Below are positions 45,158 through 55,300 of a DNA stretch of 60,663 nucleotides, one piece after another; the first letter of the stretch is position 1; every line of letters starts with the position of its first letter. The DNA comes from Prochlorococcus sp. AG-363-N20 (GTDB lineage Bacteria > Cyanobacteriota > Cyanobacteriia > PCC-6307 > Cyanobiaceae). The stretch spans positions 1 through 60,663 of the forward strand of contig QCFX01000009.1 of assembly GCA_003280105.1 (NCBI GenBank). The letters run 5' to 3'. A program made the translations under genes and the position numbers. The notes under the pieces are model-generated. The model searched no databases and was not told the origin of the DNA. It saw only the letters and a program-made list of their open reading frames with translations.

Positions 45158-45796
45158 ATGATAGAAGTATCTGAACAACTACCTTATGATCTATCAGAAG
45201 CAGAAAATCAGGCATTTCATAGTCTTGAAAGAATATTGAAGAATCAAAACTCATCAAGAATTTCAATAACTTACAAATTTGAAGGTATTAGAATTTCACC
45301 AGTAGCTCAAAGACTTTATGAAAGACTAAAGATTGTTAATCCGAACATTTTGTTCCTCTGGCCAGATGCTGGTTCTACAGCATTGGCTAGAAGAGATTCT
45401 CCAGATAATAGCTCAAAAATATTCTCATTTAAAGAAATTATTGAAGGAAAATATTCAGAATCTAGTAATAGTGTTTATTTGACAATTGCTCCTAAGGCAT
45501 TTGACTATGAGGTGTTTTACAAATTATGCAATACTCCTAATCAAGCAATAATTATGTTAAATGGATCCTTAGAGGATACTTCTATTGGAATTGGCAGTGT
45601 TGGCAGAGAAAGAAGAAAGGAATTTATTTCTAATTGGCTAACAGCATATTGGGTAGAACCCGTTGTTAATGGTGCTTTAATTAGGATGTACCCCTCAGAT
45701 TGGAAGCTGTTTAAATTAATAGAAGATAAGTATAATTTAATTGATACTTATACAAGCAAACCAAACTCTGAAACTATCCAAGAAGCCTTGTTATAA
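45158..45796 (+). CDS. DUF1995 protein
   Basis: A 212-residue soluble protein of the DUF1995 family, found in cyanobacteria and chloroplasts. Recognisable parts are ISITYKFEGIRISPVAQRLYERL, FLWPDAGSTALARRD, and ERRKEFISNWLTAYWVEPVVNGALIRMYPSDWKLF near residues 148-185. Function is unknown; an alpha/beta nucleotide- or sugar-binding fold is likely. It lies between the cysteine desulfurase (21 bases upstream) and dacB (3 bases downstream), so it is probably in that operon. Confidence 0.8.
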   Translation: MIEVSEQLPYDLSEAENQAFHSLERILKNQNSSRISITYKFEGIRISPVAQRLYERLKIVNPNILFLWPDAGSTALARRDSPDNSSKIFSFKEIIEGKYSESSNSVYLTIAPKAFDYEVFYKLCNTPNQAIIMLNGSLEDTSIGIGSVGRERRKEFISNWLTAYWVEPVVNGALIRMYPSDWKLFKLIEDKYNLIDTYTSKPNSETIQEALL

Positions 45797-45799
45797 TAA

Positions 45800-47083
45800 A
45801 TGAATTATTTTAATAATAGATTTAAAAGAAGAAATAAATTAATTACTTTATTTATAGGTGCATTTGCTACTACATCTTATATATATTTTAAAGATCATGA
45901 AATCAACAGCATAATTCCATTAATCCATAAGAATCAATCGCAATACAAATCAATAACGAAACGGGAATGTCCACCATTGCAGAAGAGTATAAGAAACTTA
46001 GTACTTAATGATATCAATAAATGGAGTATTTCGGTGCTTGATAAAGATAAAAACCTTATCGCAGATATTAATAGTAATACCCCTCGTGTCCCAGCTTCTA
46101 ATCAAAAATTAATTACAACAGCATATGCTTTGGACAAACTTGGACCAAAATATAGATTAAAAACAAAATTAACGCTAAGTCCTAAAGGTATATATTCGAT
46201 ATATGGAGAAGGAGATCCTGATTTATCTTTTTACGATATAGAAACGATAGCTGATAACATTGTTAAATCACATCAAAGACGATACAAATTAAGTAAGATC
46301 GCTCAAATAAATATCTATGAAGAATCATATAAGAATTGGTGGCCAGCAACCTGGATTAAAGAAGACAAACTGAAAACATATGGATCTCCTATAACACGAC
46401 TTTCTGTATTTAGTAATTCTACAAACGAGTTTTTACATCATCCGATAAGTAGTTTCAAGCAATATCTATCAAAAAGCTTAGATCAAAGAGGTATCCCTCA
46501 CAAGATAAACATAATCAATCATGATCAATTAATCAAGAATAACCTAACTCATAAAACTCTTTGGTCTAAGTATTCAGCTCCAATCTCGGCTCTTCTTAGC
46601 CTCGCAAATTCTGAAAGTCATAACTTTACAGCTGAAGTTCTCATGAGAACAGCTTCAAATAATTGGAATAACCTTATGGCTTTAAATGATGTAAGTAGTT
46701 GGTTAGCTAAAAGGCAGATATCTCAGAAAAGATTTAAGCTTGCAGATGCAAGTGGATTATCCAGATCTAATCGAGTGACAAGTTTAGGGTTAGTTGAGTT
46801 ACTTTGGGTAATGAACAACCATAAGAATTCAAATCTATACCTTTCTTCTATGGCAATATTGGGATTAAGGGGAACATTAACTGATTTTAAGTCTGAGAAT
46901 AATATAATTGGCAAATTTCATGGCAAGACTGGTACTTTAGAAGGGGTAAGGTCTGTATCTGGCATAATTAAAACCCAGGATGGTCCAATTTATATCAGCA
47001 TAATAGCTAATAGAATAGATGTAGTTGATGAAACTATTTCTTTAATTATTAGTGAAGCTAATAATACTAGCCTATGTTCTTAA
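45800..47083 (+). CDS. dacB: D-alanyl-D-alanine carboxypeptidase (PBP4, family S13)
   Basis: A 427-residue penicillin-binding protein of the DacB/S13 type that trims or cleaves peptidoglycan cross-bridges in the periplasm. A basic N-terminus and hydrophobic helix (LITLFIGAFATTSYIYF) act as signal or anchor. Active-site motifs are SNQK (Ser100, Lys103 in VPASNQKLITTAYALDK), SHN in SESHNFTAEVLMR and KTG in FHGKTGTLEGVRSVSG. All three penicillin-binding boxes are present. The 3' end overlaps the convergent coiled-coil gene by 17 bases. Confidence 0.9.
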   Translation: MNYFNNRFKRRNKLITLFIGAFATTSYIYFKDHEINSIIPLIHKNQSQYKSITKRECPPLQKSIRNLVLNDINKWSISVLDKDKNLIADINSNTPRVPASNQKLITTAYALDKLGPKYRLKTKLTLSPKGIYSIYGEGDPDLSFYDIETIADNIVKSHQRRYKLSKIAQINIYEESYKNWWPATWIKEDKLKTYGSPITRLSVFSNSTNEFLHHPISSFKQYLSKSLDQRGIPHKINIINHDQLIKNNLTHKTLWSKYSAPISALLSLANSESHNFTAEVLMRTASNNWNNLMALNDVSSWLAKRQISQKRFKLADASGLSRSNRVTSLGLVELLWVMNNHKNSNLYLSSMAILGLRGTLTDFKSENNIIGKFHGKTGTLEGVRSVSGIIKTQDGPIYISIIANRIDVVDETISLIISEANNTSLCS

Positions 47084-48002
47084 TAGAGTTTTTTATCCTG
47101 TCTGCAGTAGCTTTGGCTCCAGGAAATGCGACAGTATTATTTAGGTTACTTTTAAATTGATTAGATTCATACGAACTAATAGATCTTATCTTTTTTAATT
47201 CACTCTTACCGGAGATTAATACTTTATTTATGTCTTGAAGTCGATTTTCTAAATCTGAAAGTGTTTGTTCTGCATATCTATTCGCACCATCTTGAATATA
47301 TGAAGCTTCTTGCCGACTTTGTGTAATTATTTGATCGGAATGCTTTTGAGAATTCTGTAGGTGGTTAAGGGCATCTTTATGAATGCGTTCAGCTTCAGAT
47401 TTTGATTGACTTTGAATTTTTATTGACTCGTTCCTAATATGCTCTAATTCTATTTTTGCTCTTTTTATATTAATATCATATCTATCTTTAATTTGATTTT
47501 GATATTCTAAAAGGTCTTTTTCAATTTGCTTTTTCTTTTGTATAGTCTCTTGTTCTAAGACTTGCCTTGCTTTTATATATTCTTGCTCTAAGGCTGACAA
47601 CTTAATTTGTGCCTTATGTTCAGTAACAGATGCTTGATTTCGTGCCTCTTGTAAAAGTTTTTCACTTTGTTTTCGTGATTTAATTAATAGTTCTGAAAGT
47701 TGTCGCTCTGCTTCTTGCCTTACAGATGCTGTGTCAACCAATGCATCTCTCTTTTGTAATGCTTTCTGTAAAATTTCGTCTGCTTGTTGCTTTGCCTTTT
47801 TTATATAATTTTCTGATTCTTGAAGTATTGATGCTGCTTTGACCATTTCAGCAGGCAATAACTCTCTTATTTGATCAAGCAGTTCAATAGATTCATGCTC
47901 ACTTACCAGACGATTTCCTGTAAAGGGAATCCTACTGCTATCAAGGAGAACCTCCTCTAGTTCGTCCAGTTTTTGCAAGCAATCAAGTTGAACCTTTTCC
48001 AT
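47067..48002 (-). CDS. Long coiled-coil protein, DivIVA-like
   Basis: A 311-residue protein dominated by one predicted coiled coil (about residues 60-280), rich in Lys, Glu, Gln and Ala with heptad spacing and no membrane segment. The N-terminal segment (LDELEEVLLDSSRIPFTGNRLVSEHESIELLDQIRELLP) is a separate short conserved-looking region, as in DivIVA-like division proteins, whose cyanobacterial member is Cdv3. The C-terminus (SSYESNQFKSNL) is probably disordered. I chose the ATG at 48002; a TTG at 48023 overlaps the coaD stop. A division or envelope role is inference, supported by dacB next door. Cdv3 identity is not certain. Confidence 0.72.
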   Translation of the reverse strand: MEKVQLDCLQKLDELEEVLLDSSRIPFTGNRLVSEHESIELLDQIRELLPAEMVKAASILQESENYIKKAKQQADEILQKALQKRDALVDTASVRQEAERQLSELLIKSRKQSEKLLQEARNQASVTEHKAQIKLSALEQEYIKARQVLEQETIQKKKQIEKDLLEYQNQIKDRYDINIKRAKIELEHIRNESIKIQSQSKSEAERIHKDALNHLQNSQKHSDQIITQSRQEASYIQDGANRYAEQTLSDLENRLQDINKVLISGKSELKKIRSISSYESNQFKSNLNNTVAFPGAKATADRIKNSIKNIG

Positions 48003-48019
48003 CTCTATATGTATAAAGC

Positions 48020-48493
48020 TCAATTAAATAACCTTTTTAGGTCTTTTGCCACTAATTCAGGGACCATATGAGATATTTCTCCTCCAAATCTCGCCACTTC
48101 CTTAACAACTGAGCTGCTTAAGAAGCTGTAATGGGTTTCTGTTACAAGAAAAATTGTTTCCAGGGTATCTTCAAGTGACCTATTGGTATGAGCAATTTGC
48201 AATTCGTACTCGAAATCGCTCATAGCCCTAAGTCCTCTAAGAATCACATCAACGTTGTGAACTTTTGCACAGTCAACCGTTAAGCCTTCAAAAGCTGCAA
48301 CTTCAACTCGTTTAATATTCTGTGTCGCTGCTCGAATTTGATTAATTCGTGTATCACAGTCAAAGGTAGGTTGCTTCTCAGGGTTCTTTAAGACTGCAAC
48401 AACGACTTCGCCAAATAAAGCACTGGCTCGGTTTATCAAATCTAGGTGACCGAGAGTGAGAGGGTCGAAACTACCTGGATAAAGTGCTTTCAT
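48020..48493 (-). CDS. coaD: Phosphopantetheine adenylyltransferase
   Basis: CoaD adenylates 4'-phosphopantetheine to dephospho-CoA. The 157-residue nucleotidyltransferase has [20 protein letters not shown] with the GxGH nucleotide motif (TLGH), [27 protein letters not shown] and [21 protein letters not shown]. All are standard for the family. It is the first gene of a two-gene minus-strand unit with the coiled-coil protein. Confidence 0.96.
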   Translation of the reverse strand: MKALYPGSFDPLTLGHLDLINRASALFGEVVVAVLKNPEKQPTFDCDTRINQIRAATQNIKRVEVAAFEGLTVDCAKVHNVDVILRGLRAMSDFEYELQIAHTNRSLEDTLETIFLVTETHYSFLSSSVVKEVARFGGEISHMVPELVAKDLKRLFN

Positions 48494-48558
48494 TTTAAGA
48501 TTATATAAAAGACTTACGACCCAATAAAGCTTACAGTTGGACTAATTAAATAAAACCT

Positions 48559-49041
48559 ATGTCTCTAAATCTAGAAGCAAAGAAGACTCTTCTCCGCAAA
48601 ATACCTCATGGACTTTTTATTTGTGGTGTCTGTGAAGGCGAAGAGGTCAATGGTTTTACTGCTAGCTGGGTTACTCAAGGGTCATTCGAACCCCCATTGG
48701 TTGTTATGGCCGTTAGAGCTGACGGATCAAGCCATGGAATTATCCAGAGGACCAAGAAATTTTCTTTAAACGTTCTAAGGGAGGATCAAAAGGACTTAGC
48801 GGCCGTATTTTTTAAACCTCAAAAAGCTCTTGGAGGAAGATTTGAGACAGCTCCATTTAGACTCGGTGAACTTGGATTACCACTATTAGAAGATGCGATA
48901 GGGGGTGTCGAGTGTATTGTTGTTGATCAAATAATTCATGGTGATCACACAGTATTTGTAGGTGAGGTTAAGTCTAGTTTATTAATTAATGATGGTGAGG
49001 CTCTAAACTTGTCTTCAACAGGTTGGACTTACGGAGGTTAA
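48559..49041 (+). CDS. Flavin-reductase-like FMN-binding protein
   Basis: A 160-residue single-domain protein of the flavin reductase-like (FMN-binding split barrel) family. IPHGLFICGVC, NGFTASWVTQGSFEPPLVVMAVR (flavin-contacting) and SLNVLREDQKDLA are family marks. Members supply reduced flavin to partner enzymes or act on NAD(P)H themselves, and the partner is unknown here. Its last codons (YGG) contain the GGAGG sequence that lies in front of uvrC, and the two genes overlap by 19 bases if uvrC starts at 49023. Confidence 0.85.
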   Translation: MSLNLEAKKTLLRKIPHGLFICGVCEGEEVNGFTASWVTQGSFEPPLVVMAVRADGSSHGIIQRTKKFSLNVLREDQKDLAAVFFKPQKALGGRFETAPFRLGELGLPLLEDAIGGVECIVVDQIIHGDHTVFVGEVKSSLLINDGEALNLSSTGWTYGG

Positions 49042-50957
49042 TTAGCTATATAAATAACTTGTTAATTAAAGATCCAATAAGATTAAAACATCGGTTGGGT
49101 GAAATCCCTACAGAACCTGGTTGCTATATGATGCTTGATGGCCAGGAAAGAGTGATTTATGTAGGCAAGTCGGTTAATTTACGGAGTAGGATTAGATCAT
49201 ATTTTAGAAGTAATAGTAATTTGAGTCCTAGGATAAACTTAATGGTTAGGCAGATTAATGATATAGAGTTCATTGTCACAGATAACGAAGTTGAAGCTTT
49301 AACACTTGAGTCAAATTTAATCAAGAGCAATCAACCATATTTTAATGTTCTGTTAAAAGATGATAAGAAGTACCCTTATGTATGCATTACGTGGAGCGAA
49401 GATTATCCAAGGTTATTTATAACAAGAAGAAGAAGATCTAGACGGGTAAAAGATAGATATTATGGACCTTTTGTAGATGTTAACCAACTTAGAATGAGTT
49501 TAAATACAATTAAAAGTCATTTTAGCTTAAGGCAAAGAAAAACCCCGCTTTATAAAGATAGACCTTGTCTTAATTATTCTATAGGAAAGTGTCCTGGTGT
49601 CTGTCAGAAATTAATTAGTTCTAAGGATTACCACAAAACGATAGAAAAAGTTGCCATGGTCTTTCAAGGACGAGTAAACGAACTAAGTGACATGCTTAGA
49701 AAGCAAATGATGAGTTATTCCAACAATGAAGAATTTGAAAAGGCAGCTAAAGTTCGCGATCAGATGAAAGCAATAGAATATTTGTCAGAAGAACAAAAAA
49801 TGATATCTCCAGACTCGACAATATCAAGAGACGTAATAGCTATTAAGCAAAACAAGAAGATATCTACAATACAAATATTCCAGATACGTTCTGGTAAACT
49901 TGTAGGAAGACTAGGGTATATAGATTCTGCTAGTAAATTAGAAAAAGATTTACTTATGCAAAAAGTAATCGAGTCACATTATAGTTTTGTAGATCCTATA
50001 GAAATACCCCAAGAGATATGTTTAGATTCTGGTATTCCTCAGAATCAATTAATGTCAGAATGGTTAACAGAGTTAAGAGGACGCAAAGTAACATTAACTG
50101 TCCCAAAACGGTCAGAAAAAGCAAGCCTTGTAGAACTTGTAAAACGCAACGCACAAATCGAGCTCTTAAGAATAGAAAAAGGTCATGAACGCACAGAATT
50201 ATCTTTGGAGGACCTAACTTCTCTTCTTGAATTAACTAAGATTCCAAGAAGAATAGAATGTTTTGATATAAGTCATATGCAGGGTTCTGATCCCGTAGCT
50301 TCTCAAGTTGTATTTGTAGATGGCATTCCTGCAAAACATCTTTATAGGAAATATAAAATAAGAAGTTCCCATGTTTATGCTGGACATTCAGATGATTATG
50401 TTTCTCTTTCAGAAGTAATTAGAAGAAGATTTCGCAAATGGTCACGATTAAAGGCAGAGGGAGCAAATATTGAGGATTTTAGTAGATTAAAAGCTAGTTC
50501 GCTCAATTTAAATAGCTTAGATGATTGGCCAGATATAGTCGTAATTGATGGTGGTAAAGGTCAACTATCTTCTGTGATGAAAACTCTAAAGCAAATGGAT
50601 CTAGATAATGAGTTGTTCGTATGTTCGTTAGCTAAAAAAAAGGAAGAATTATTCCTACCAGGAGCCTTAAAGCCTGTCATAAGTGAACCAGAACAACTTG
50701 GAATGCTTTTACTTAGAAGAGTGAGAGATGAAGCTCACCGTTTTGCAATATCATTTCATAGAGATCAAAGGTCTATAAGAATGAAAAAATCAAATTTAAA
50801 TCAGATTCCTGGAATAGGTCCAACAAAAACGAGGGATTTACTTGCGCATTTTAACTCTATAGAGGCAATTCAATTAGCTACTAGTAAAGAACTTGCTAAG
50901 GCTCCTGGAATAGGTGCGTATGCAGCAGAACAAATATGGAAATATTTTCATGGTTAA
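49023..50957 (+). CDS. uvrC: UvrABC excinuclease subunit C
   Basis: UvrC makes both incisions in nucleotide excision repair. The 644-residue protein has the N-terminal GIY-YIG nuclease (TEPGCYMM, VIYVGKSVNLRSRI), a Cys-rich stretch (CLNYSIGKCPGVCQ), a UVR motif (FEKAAKVRDQM), the RNase H-like C-terminal nuclease (CFDISHMQGSDPVAS, VIDGGKGQLSS) and a helix-hairpin-helix end (IPGIGPTKTRDLL). No ATG precedes the GIY-YIG fold. The frame has TTG at 49023 and TTG at 49059, so a non-ATG start is needed; I give the longer one. Confidence 0.92.
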   Translation: MDLRRLISYINNLLIKDPIRLKHRLGEIPTEPGCYMMLDGQERVIYVGKSVNLRSRIRSYFRSNSNLSPRINLMVRQINDIEFIVTDNEVEALTLESNLIKSNQPYFNVLLKDDKKYPYVCITWSEDYPRLFITRRRRSRRVKDRYYGPFVDVNQLRMSLNTIKSHFSLRQRKTPLYKDRPCLNYSIGKCPGVCQKLISSKDYHKTIEKVAMVFQGRVNELSDMLRKQMMSYSNNEEFEKAAKVRDQMKAIEYLSEEQKMISPDSTISRDVIAIKQNKKISTIQIFQIRSGKLVGRLGYIDSASKLEKDLLMQKVIESHYSFVDPIEIPQEICLDSGIPQNQLMSEWLTELRGRKVTLTVPKRSEKASLVELVKRNAQIELLRIEKGHERTELSLEDLTSLLELTKIPRRIECFDISHMQGSDPVASQVVFVDGIPAKHLYRKYKIRSSHVYAGHSDDYVSLSEVIRRRFRKWSRLKAEGANIEDFSRLKASSLNLNSLDDWPDIVVIDGGKGQLSSVMKTLKQMDLDNELFVCSLAKKKEELFLPGALKPVISEPEQLGMLLLRRVRDEAHRFAISFHRDQRSIRMKKSNLNQIPGIGPTKTRDLLAHFNSIEAIQLATSKELAKAPGIGAYAAEQIWKYFHG

Positions 50958-51006
50958 AACAATTATTGATCTTTCATATTTTAAAGTAATTTCAAAACGT
51001 TTAGGC

Positions 51007-51036
51007 TTGCTTTATGAAACCATTAAAACGTATAAA
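51007..51036 (+). promoter_or_regulatory. Candidate hemJ promoter
   Basis: TTGCTT at 51007-51012, an 18-base spacer and TATAAA at 51031-51036 lie about 70 bases upstream of the hemJ ATG, giving a leader of about 65 bases. That is long for this compact region. Confidence 0.4.
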
Positions 51037-51067
51037 ATTGATTATCTTCTCTTATAGACTCGAAACC

Positions 51068-51079
51068 TCAATTAATTGA
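51068..51079. promoter_or_regulatory. 12-bp palindrome in the hemJ leader
   Basis: TCAATTAATTGA is a perfect palindrome in the predicted 5' leader of hemJ. It also sits inside a second inverted pair, ACCTC (51065-51069) and GAGGT (51082-51086), so a hairpin or a dimeric-regulator site is possible. AT-rich palindromes arise easily by chance. Confidence 0.25.
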
Positions 51080-51107
51080 ACGAGGTGCTTATTATCTTTT
51101 CTTTTAT

Positions 51108-51689
51108 ATGACTTTACCAGCCCAAGCATATCTATGGTTCAAGACACTCCATATAATAGGTGTGGTTGTATGGTTTGCCGGTCTTTTTTACCTTGTTAGG
51201 TTATTCATATATCACGTTGAAGCTTCTAAGTTTGATGAAAATATTGAAAAAGTTATCAAAAATCAGTATTCGTTAATGGAGAAAAGATTGGCAAACATTA
51301 TAACTACGCCAGGAATGATACTAACTGTTTCCATGGCAGCTGGTCTTTTATATATACAGCCAAACTATCTCTCACAAACTTGGATGCAATACAAATTATT
51401 ATTTGTATTAGGGCTTTTAATTTACCATTTCTATTGTTACAGGTTAATGGGACAATTACAAGAAAATAATTGTTCTTGGACTGGGCAGCAACTTAGAGCC
51501 CTTAATGAACTACCAACTTTGCTACTTGTAATAGTTGTTATGTTAGTTGTCTTTAAAGGTCAATTCCCAACCGAGGCTGCCACATGGTTAATAGTAGGGC
51601 TAGTTATCTTTATGGCTACTACTATTCAATTCTATGCCAGATGGCGTCGCATAAGAACAGAAAAGCTTTCTAGAGAGAACCAAGTTTGA
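51108..51689 (+). CDS. hemJ: HemJ-type protoporphyrinogen IX oxidase
   Basis: HemJ (UPF0093) oxidises protoporphyrinogen IX to protoporphyrin IX, upstream of heme and chlorophyll. The 193-residue membrane protein has four main hydrophobic helices. It starts AYLWFKTLHIIGVVVWFAGLFYLVRLFIYHVE, with the conserved His and Arg, and continues YSLMEKRLANIITTPGMILTVSMAAGLL, then MQYKLLFVLGLLIYHFYCYRLM. These match the family closely. The PHP gene starts within its stop codon (TTGA overlap), so the two are probably co-transcribed. Confidence 0.92.
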   Translation: MTLPAQAYLWFKTLHIIGVVVWFAGLFYLVRLFIYHVEASKFDENIEKVIKNQYSLMEKRLANIITTPGMILTVSMAAGLLYIQPNYLSQTWMQYKLLFVLGLLIYHFYCYRLMGQLQENNCSWTGQQLRALNELPTLLLVIVVMLVVFKGQFPTEAATWLIVGLVIFMATTIQFYARWRRIRTEKLSRENQV

Positions 51690-52336
51690 ATAATCAGAGT
51701 TTTCAATCGTTATTAAAACAAGTAAACCAATCAAGCTGTCCTGAAAGCATCAATTTACATATCCATTCCATATATAGCGATGGCAGCCTCTCACCTGCAG
51801 AAATACTAACTCAAGCGACAGAATTAGAAGTAAAACATATTTCTATTACAGACCACCACTCTGTCAGGGCATTTAGAGATTTAGATGTAATCCTTTCTAA
51901 GATAAAATCAGATTCAAAAAATTTGCCTAAAATTTGGAATGGTATAGAGATTAGTTGCTTGCTGAAAAAGTGTCTCGTACATGTTTTAGCTTATGATTTT
52001 GATATCGATAATAAAAATATAAAGCCTTATACTTTATCTGAAGCTACTAATGGTTCTTTACTTCAGGCAGAAAATGTTGTTAAGGCAATTCATGATTCAG
52101 GGGGAGTAGCAATACTTGCCCATCCTGCTAGATATAGGACTCCCTACAATATTCTTATAGAAGAAGCTCATAGGTTAAACTTTGATGGCGCAGAAGCTTG
52201 GTACGATTACAATATGGGTCCTTTATTTAAACCCACAGGTATTATATGTGAAGCGATTGATAAACAACTAAAAAATATAGGTCTCCTTAGTTCTTGTGGA
52301 ACAGATTCACATGGATATTCTATTAAATGTAGGTAA
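51686..52336 (+). CDS. PHP-domain phosphoesterase-like protein
   Basis: A 216-residue protein with PHP-superfamily metal motifs: INLHIHSIYSDGSLSP (HxH motif), ISITDHHSVRAF, NGIEISC, ILAHPARYRTP and CGTDSHG. Such proteins are often metal-dependent phosphatases or nucleases (RNase AM/YciV-like). Two changes stand out: the first motif reads NLHIH rather than DLHxH, and the protein stops nine residues after GTDSHG, shorter than the usual ~280. The start is TTG at 51686, overlapping the hemJ stop; no ATG occurs before the HxH motif. It ends one base from the convergent cobN. Confidence 0.8.
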   Translation: MNNQSFQSLLKQVNQSSCPESINLHIHSIYSDGSLSPAEILTQATELEVKHISITDHHSVRAFRDLDVILSKIKSDSKNLPKIWNGIEISCLLKKCLVHVLAYDFDIDNKNIKPYTLSEATNGSLLQAENVVKAIHDSGGVAILAHPARYRTPYNILIEEAHRLNFDGAEAWYDYNMGPLFKPTGIICEAIDKQLKNIGLLSSCGTDSHGYSIKCR

Positions 52337-52337
52337 A

Positions 52338-55300
52338 TTAAACAGATTTAGTAAATTCTTCTTTTTCAATATAAGCCTCTGTCTCATAAATTAATGCCTT
52401 TATATAGTTCAATTGACTACTGCTAGCATCTGACCACATGCCTCTATTGTGAGCTTCTAGTAATCTTTCTGAGATTTCTCTTATTGCCCATGGGTTCTCG
52501 GTTTTTAAGAAGTTAAGTATTGATTTGTTATTTAACCAATTTTGACATATAGAAGAATAGCACCAATTCGGTACTTGATTTGTAGTGGCATCATATGAAA
52601 ATAAGTAATCCATGGTCGCAGACATTTCAAAAGCTCCCTTATAACCATGAGATTTAATCCCTTCTAACCATTTAGGATTTAAAACCCTACTTCGCATAAC
52701 CTTGTCTATTTCCTTTGACAAGTTATGGACTTTTGGTTTCAGATAATTTGAGTTATCTCCTATTAATATCTTTGGTTTATTACCGGAAAGTTTTTCAACA
52801 CTACAAGCCAATCCACCATGGAATTGGTAATAGTCATCTGAATCTAAAATATCGTGTTCCTTATTATCTTGATTATGTAAAACGGTTGTAGTCAATTTCA
52901 AACTATTTTTTAAGCCTTTTAAATCCGAAATTGGTTCATTTTCTCCATCGTATACCCATTTACTATTACATAGATACTCTTCAGAGAGATCTAATTGGCT
53001 ATTCCACGAACCAGAATTAATTAGTTCCTGTAATCCAACTCCATAAGAACCTGCTGCTGAGCCAAATATTCTTGAGGTACATTGACCAGATTTATATAAG
53101 GTTGCCAACGGATTAAATTCACTTGGTTCATCTAAGGATGCTATTGCCTTTTGTGCCCTATGAACGAAACTTACGAGTTGGGGAAAAGCATCCCTAAACA
53201 ATCCTGAAATTCTAAGGAGCACATCAACCCTTGGTCTGCCAAGGACACTTAAAGGAATAATCTCAAAATCTATTACTCTCCTAGAAATACCGTCCCAAAT
53301 AGGTTTTACTCCAATTAATGCTAATAACTGGGCTATATCTTCACCTCCATTTCTCATAGTAGATGTACCCCAAACTGACATAGCTAAATGCCTTAGGTTT
53401 TCTCCCTCTTCCATTAAATGTAGCTCCAACAGGTTTTCTGCACTTCGTTTTCCTAAGTCCCAAGCTATTTCAGTAGGTAGACCTCTTAAATCAACACTAT
53501 AAAAATTCCTCCCTGTGGGCAAAACTTCTACACGGCCTCGAGTAGGTGCTCCAGAAGGACCGCTTGGTACACGTATTCCATTAATGGCGTTTAATATTGA
53601 CACTTTCTCGAAGTTACCACAATTAATGACTCTAGGGATAAGGTTATTTAGTAAGTAATTATTGATATAGTCGTCGTAAGGATCGTCAAGCTTTGCTTGA
53701 ATTGGTTTACAAAGTTTACCAGTAGATAATTTGATTTCCTTGTTATAAGAGGACTTATCTAATAAATATTCCAAGATATAGCGTGCTTGCTCCTCTAACC
53801 ATTCAATAACATCAGAAACGTTATTATATTTTAGATCAGAATAAGTTGATAATGTGCTTAAATCATTAGCTGAGATGCTATTAGTGAATTCTTCTAGAAT
53901 AGGATTTACTGATAAATTTAATTTTTCAGATATCCATTGAGTAAGACCTTGATGGTTTTGAGTTGGTACAATTGAAATTGACAAAAGAAGTTCTATTAAT
54001 TTATCGGTTTCTTGATTTTGTCCGAAAACATGTAGACCAGTTCTTATTTGGTTTTGCTTTATTTCACAGAGATATGATTCGACTTCATTAAATAGATTAG
54101 AAGAACTAGAATTTCCATCTTCAAATTTCTTGATATCAGGCCAATTACTTTGCGATAGCAATTTAAGAATAGTTTCTTCTATATATTTTGTACGGGTTGG
54201 AGAAATCAACATTGACTCATAATATTCGTCCATAAGAGATTCAATTTGTAGTAATTCTCCGTGTAAGCCAGATTTCGCCACAGGAGGTGTCATATGGTCA
54301 ATGATTACAGCTTGAGTTCGTCGTTTAGCTTGTGAACCTTCTCCTGGATCGTTAACAATAAATGGATATATATGTGGAATATCATTTATACATATGGAAG
54401 AATAGCAATCCTGAGAGACTCCAACAGCCTTTCCTGGCAACCATTCTACGCTGCCATGTTTACCTAGATGGATTATGAGATTAGAACTCTCAATATTTTT
54501 AATCCAAAGATATTGTGCTATGTAACGATGAGGAGGTATTAGATTTGGTGAATGCAAATCTTTTAAATCGTTATAATCATAACCCCTGCTAGGTTGGATC
54601 AAAATAGTAATATTTCCAAACCTTATTCCATGTATTGCAAAACCTTCTTTTTCTAGTTCTATCGCTCTTGAAGGTTCTCCCCACTTATCTATAATTTTTG
54701 TAATTGCTTCAGGAGCTATTTCGTTAAGTAGTTGTTCATAATCTCTAAGACTCAGATATGTTAGAGGGGTTTTATTTATACTTTCACAATCATTTGTTCT
54801 ATAACTAAGTATTAGCTTCATTAATTGTCTTGATGTAGTAGGTAAGTTGGCCTGTCCTAGGTCGTGTCCTGAATTCTTTAGTATTTCAAGAATGTTCAAT
54901 AGACTAGAAGGAGTGTCAAGACCTACACCATTAGCTAACCTTCCATTTTTGATAGGATAATTAGCTATAACTATAGTGATTTTTTTTGATTTTGAATGAA
55001 GGTTCTGAAGTTTAATCCAATTTTTAATATAAGAACTTATCCAATTTATTGACTCTATTTCAGGTACTAATCGCTCAACCTTTGTACAAAGATAGGTATC
55101 TTCATTAACAGTTTCTTTAAACCCGCATGGTCTAGTAATAATTCTCCCATCTATTTCAGGAAGTACGATCTGTATCGATAGATCAATTGGGTTTAAACCT
55201 ACGGAGCTTTTGATCCAATTTTGTTTGGATTGGGAACTTAACATCATTTGTAAAACCGGTGTATTTAATTTTTCCCATAGGCTTATTCCATCAACACAAT

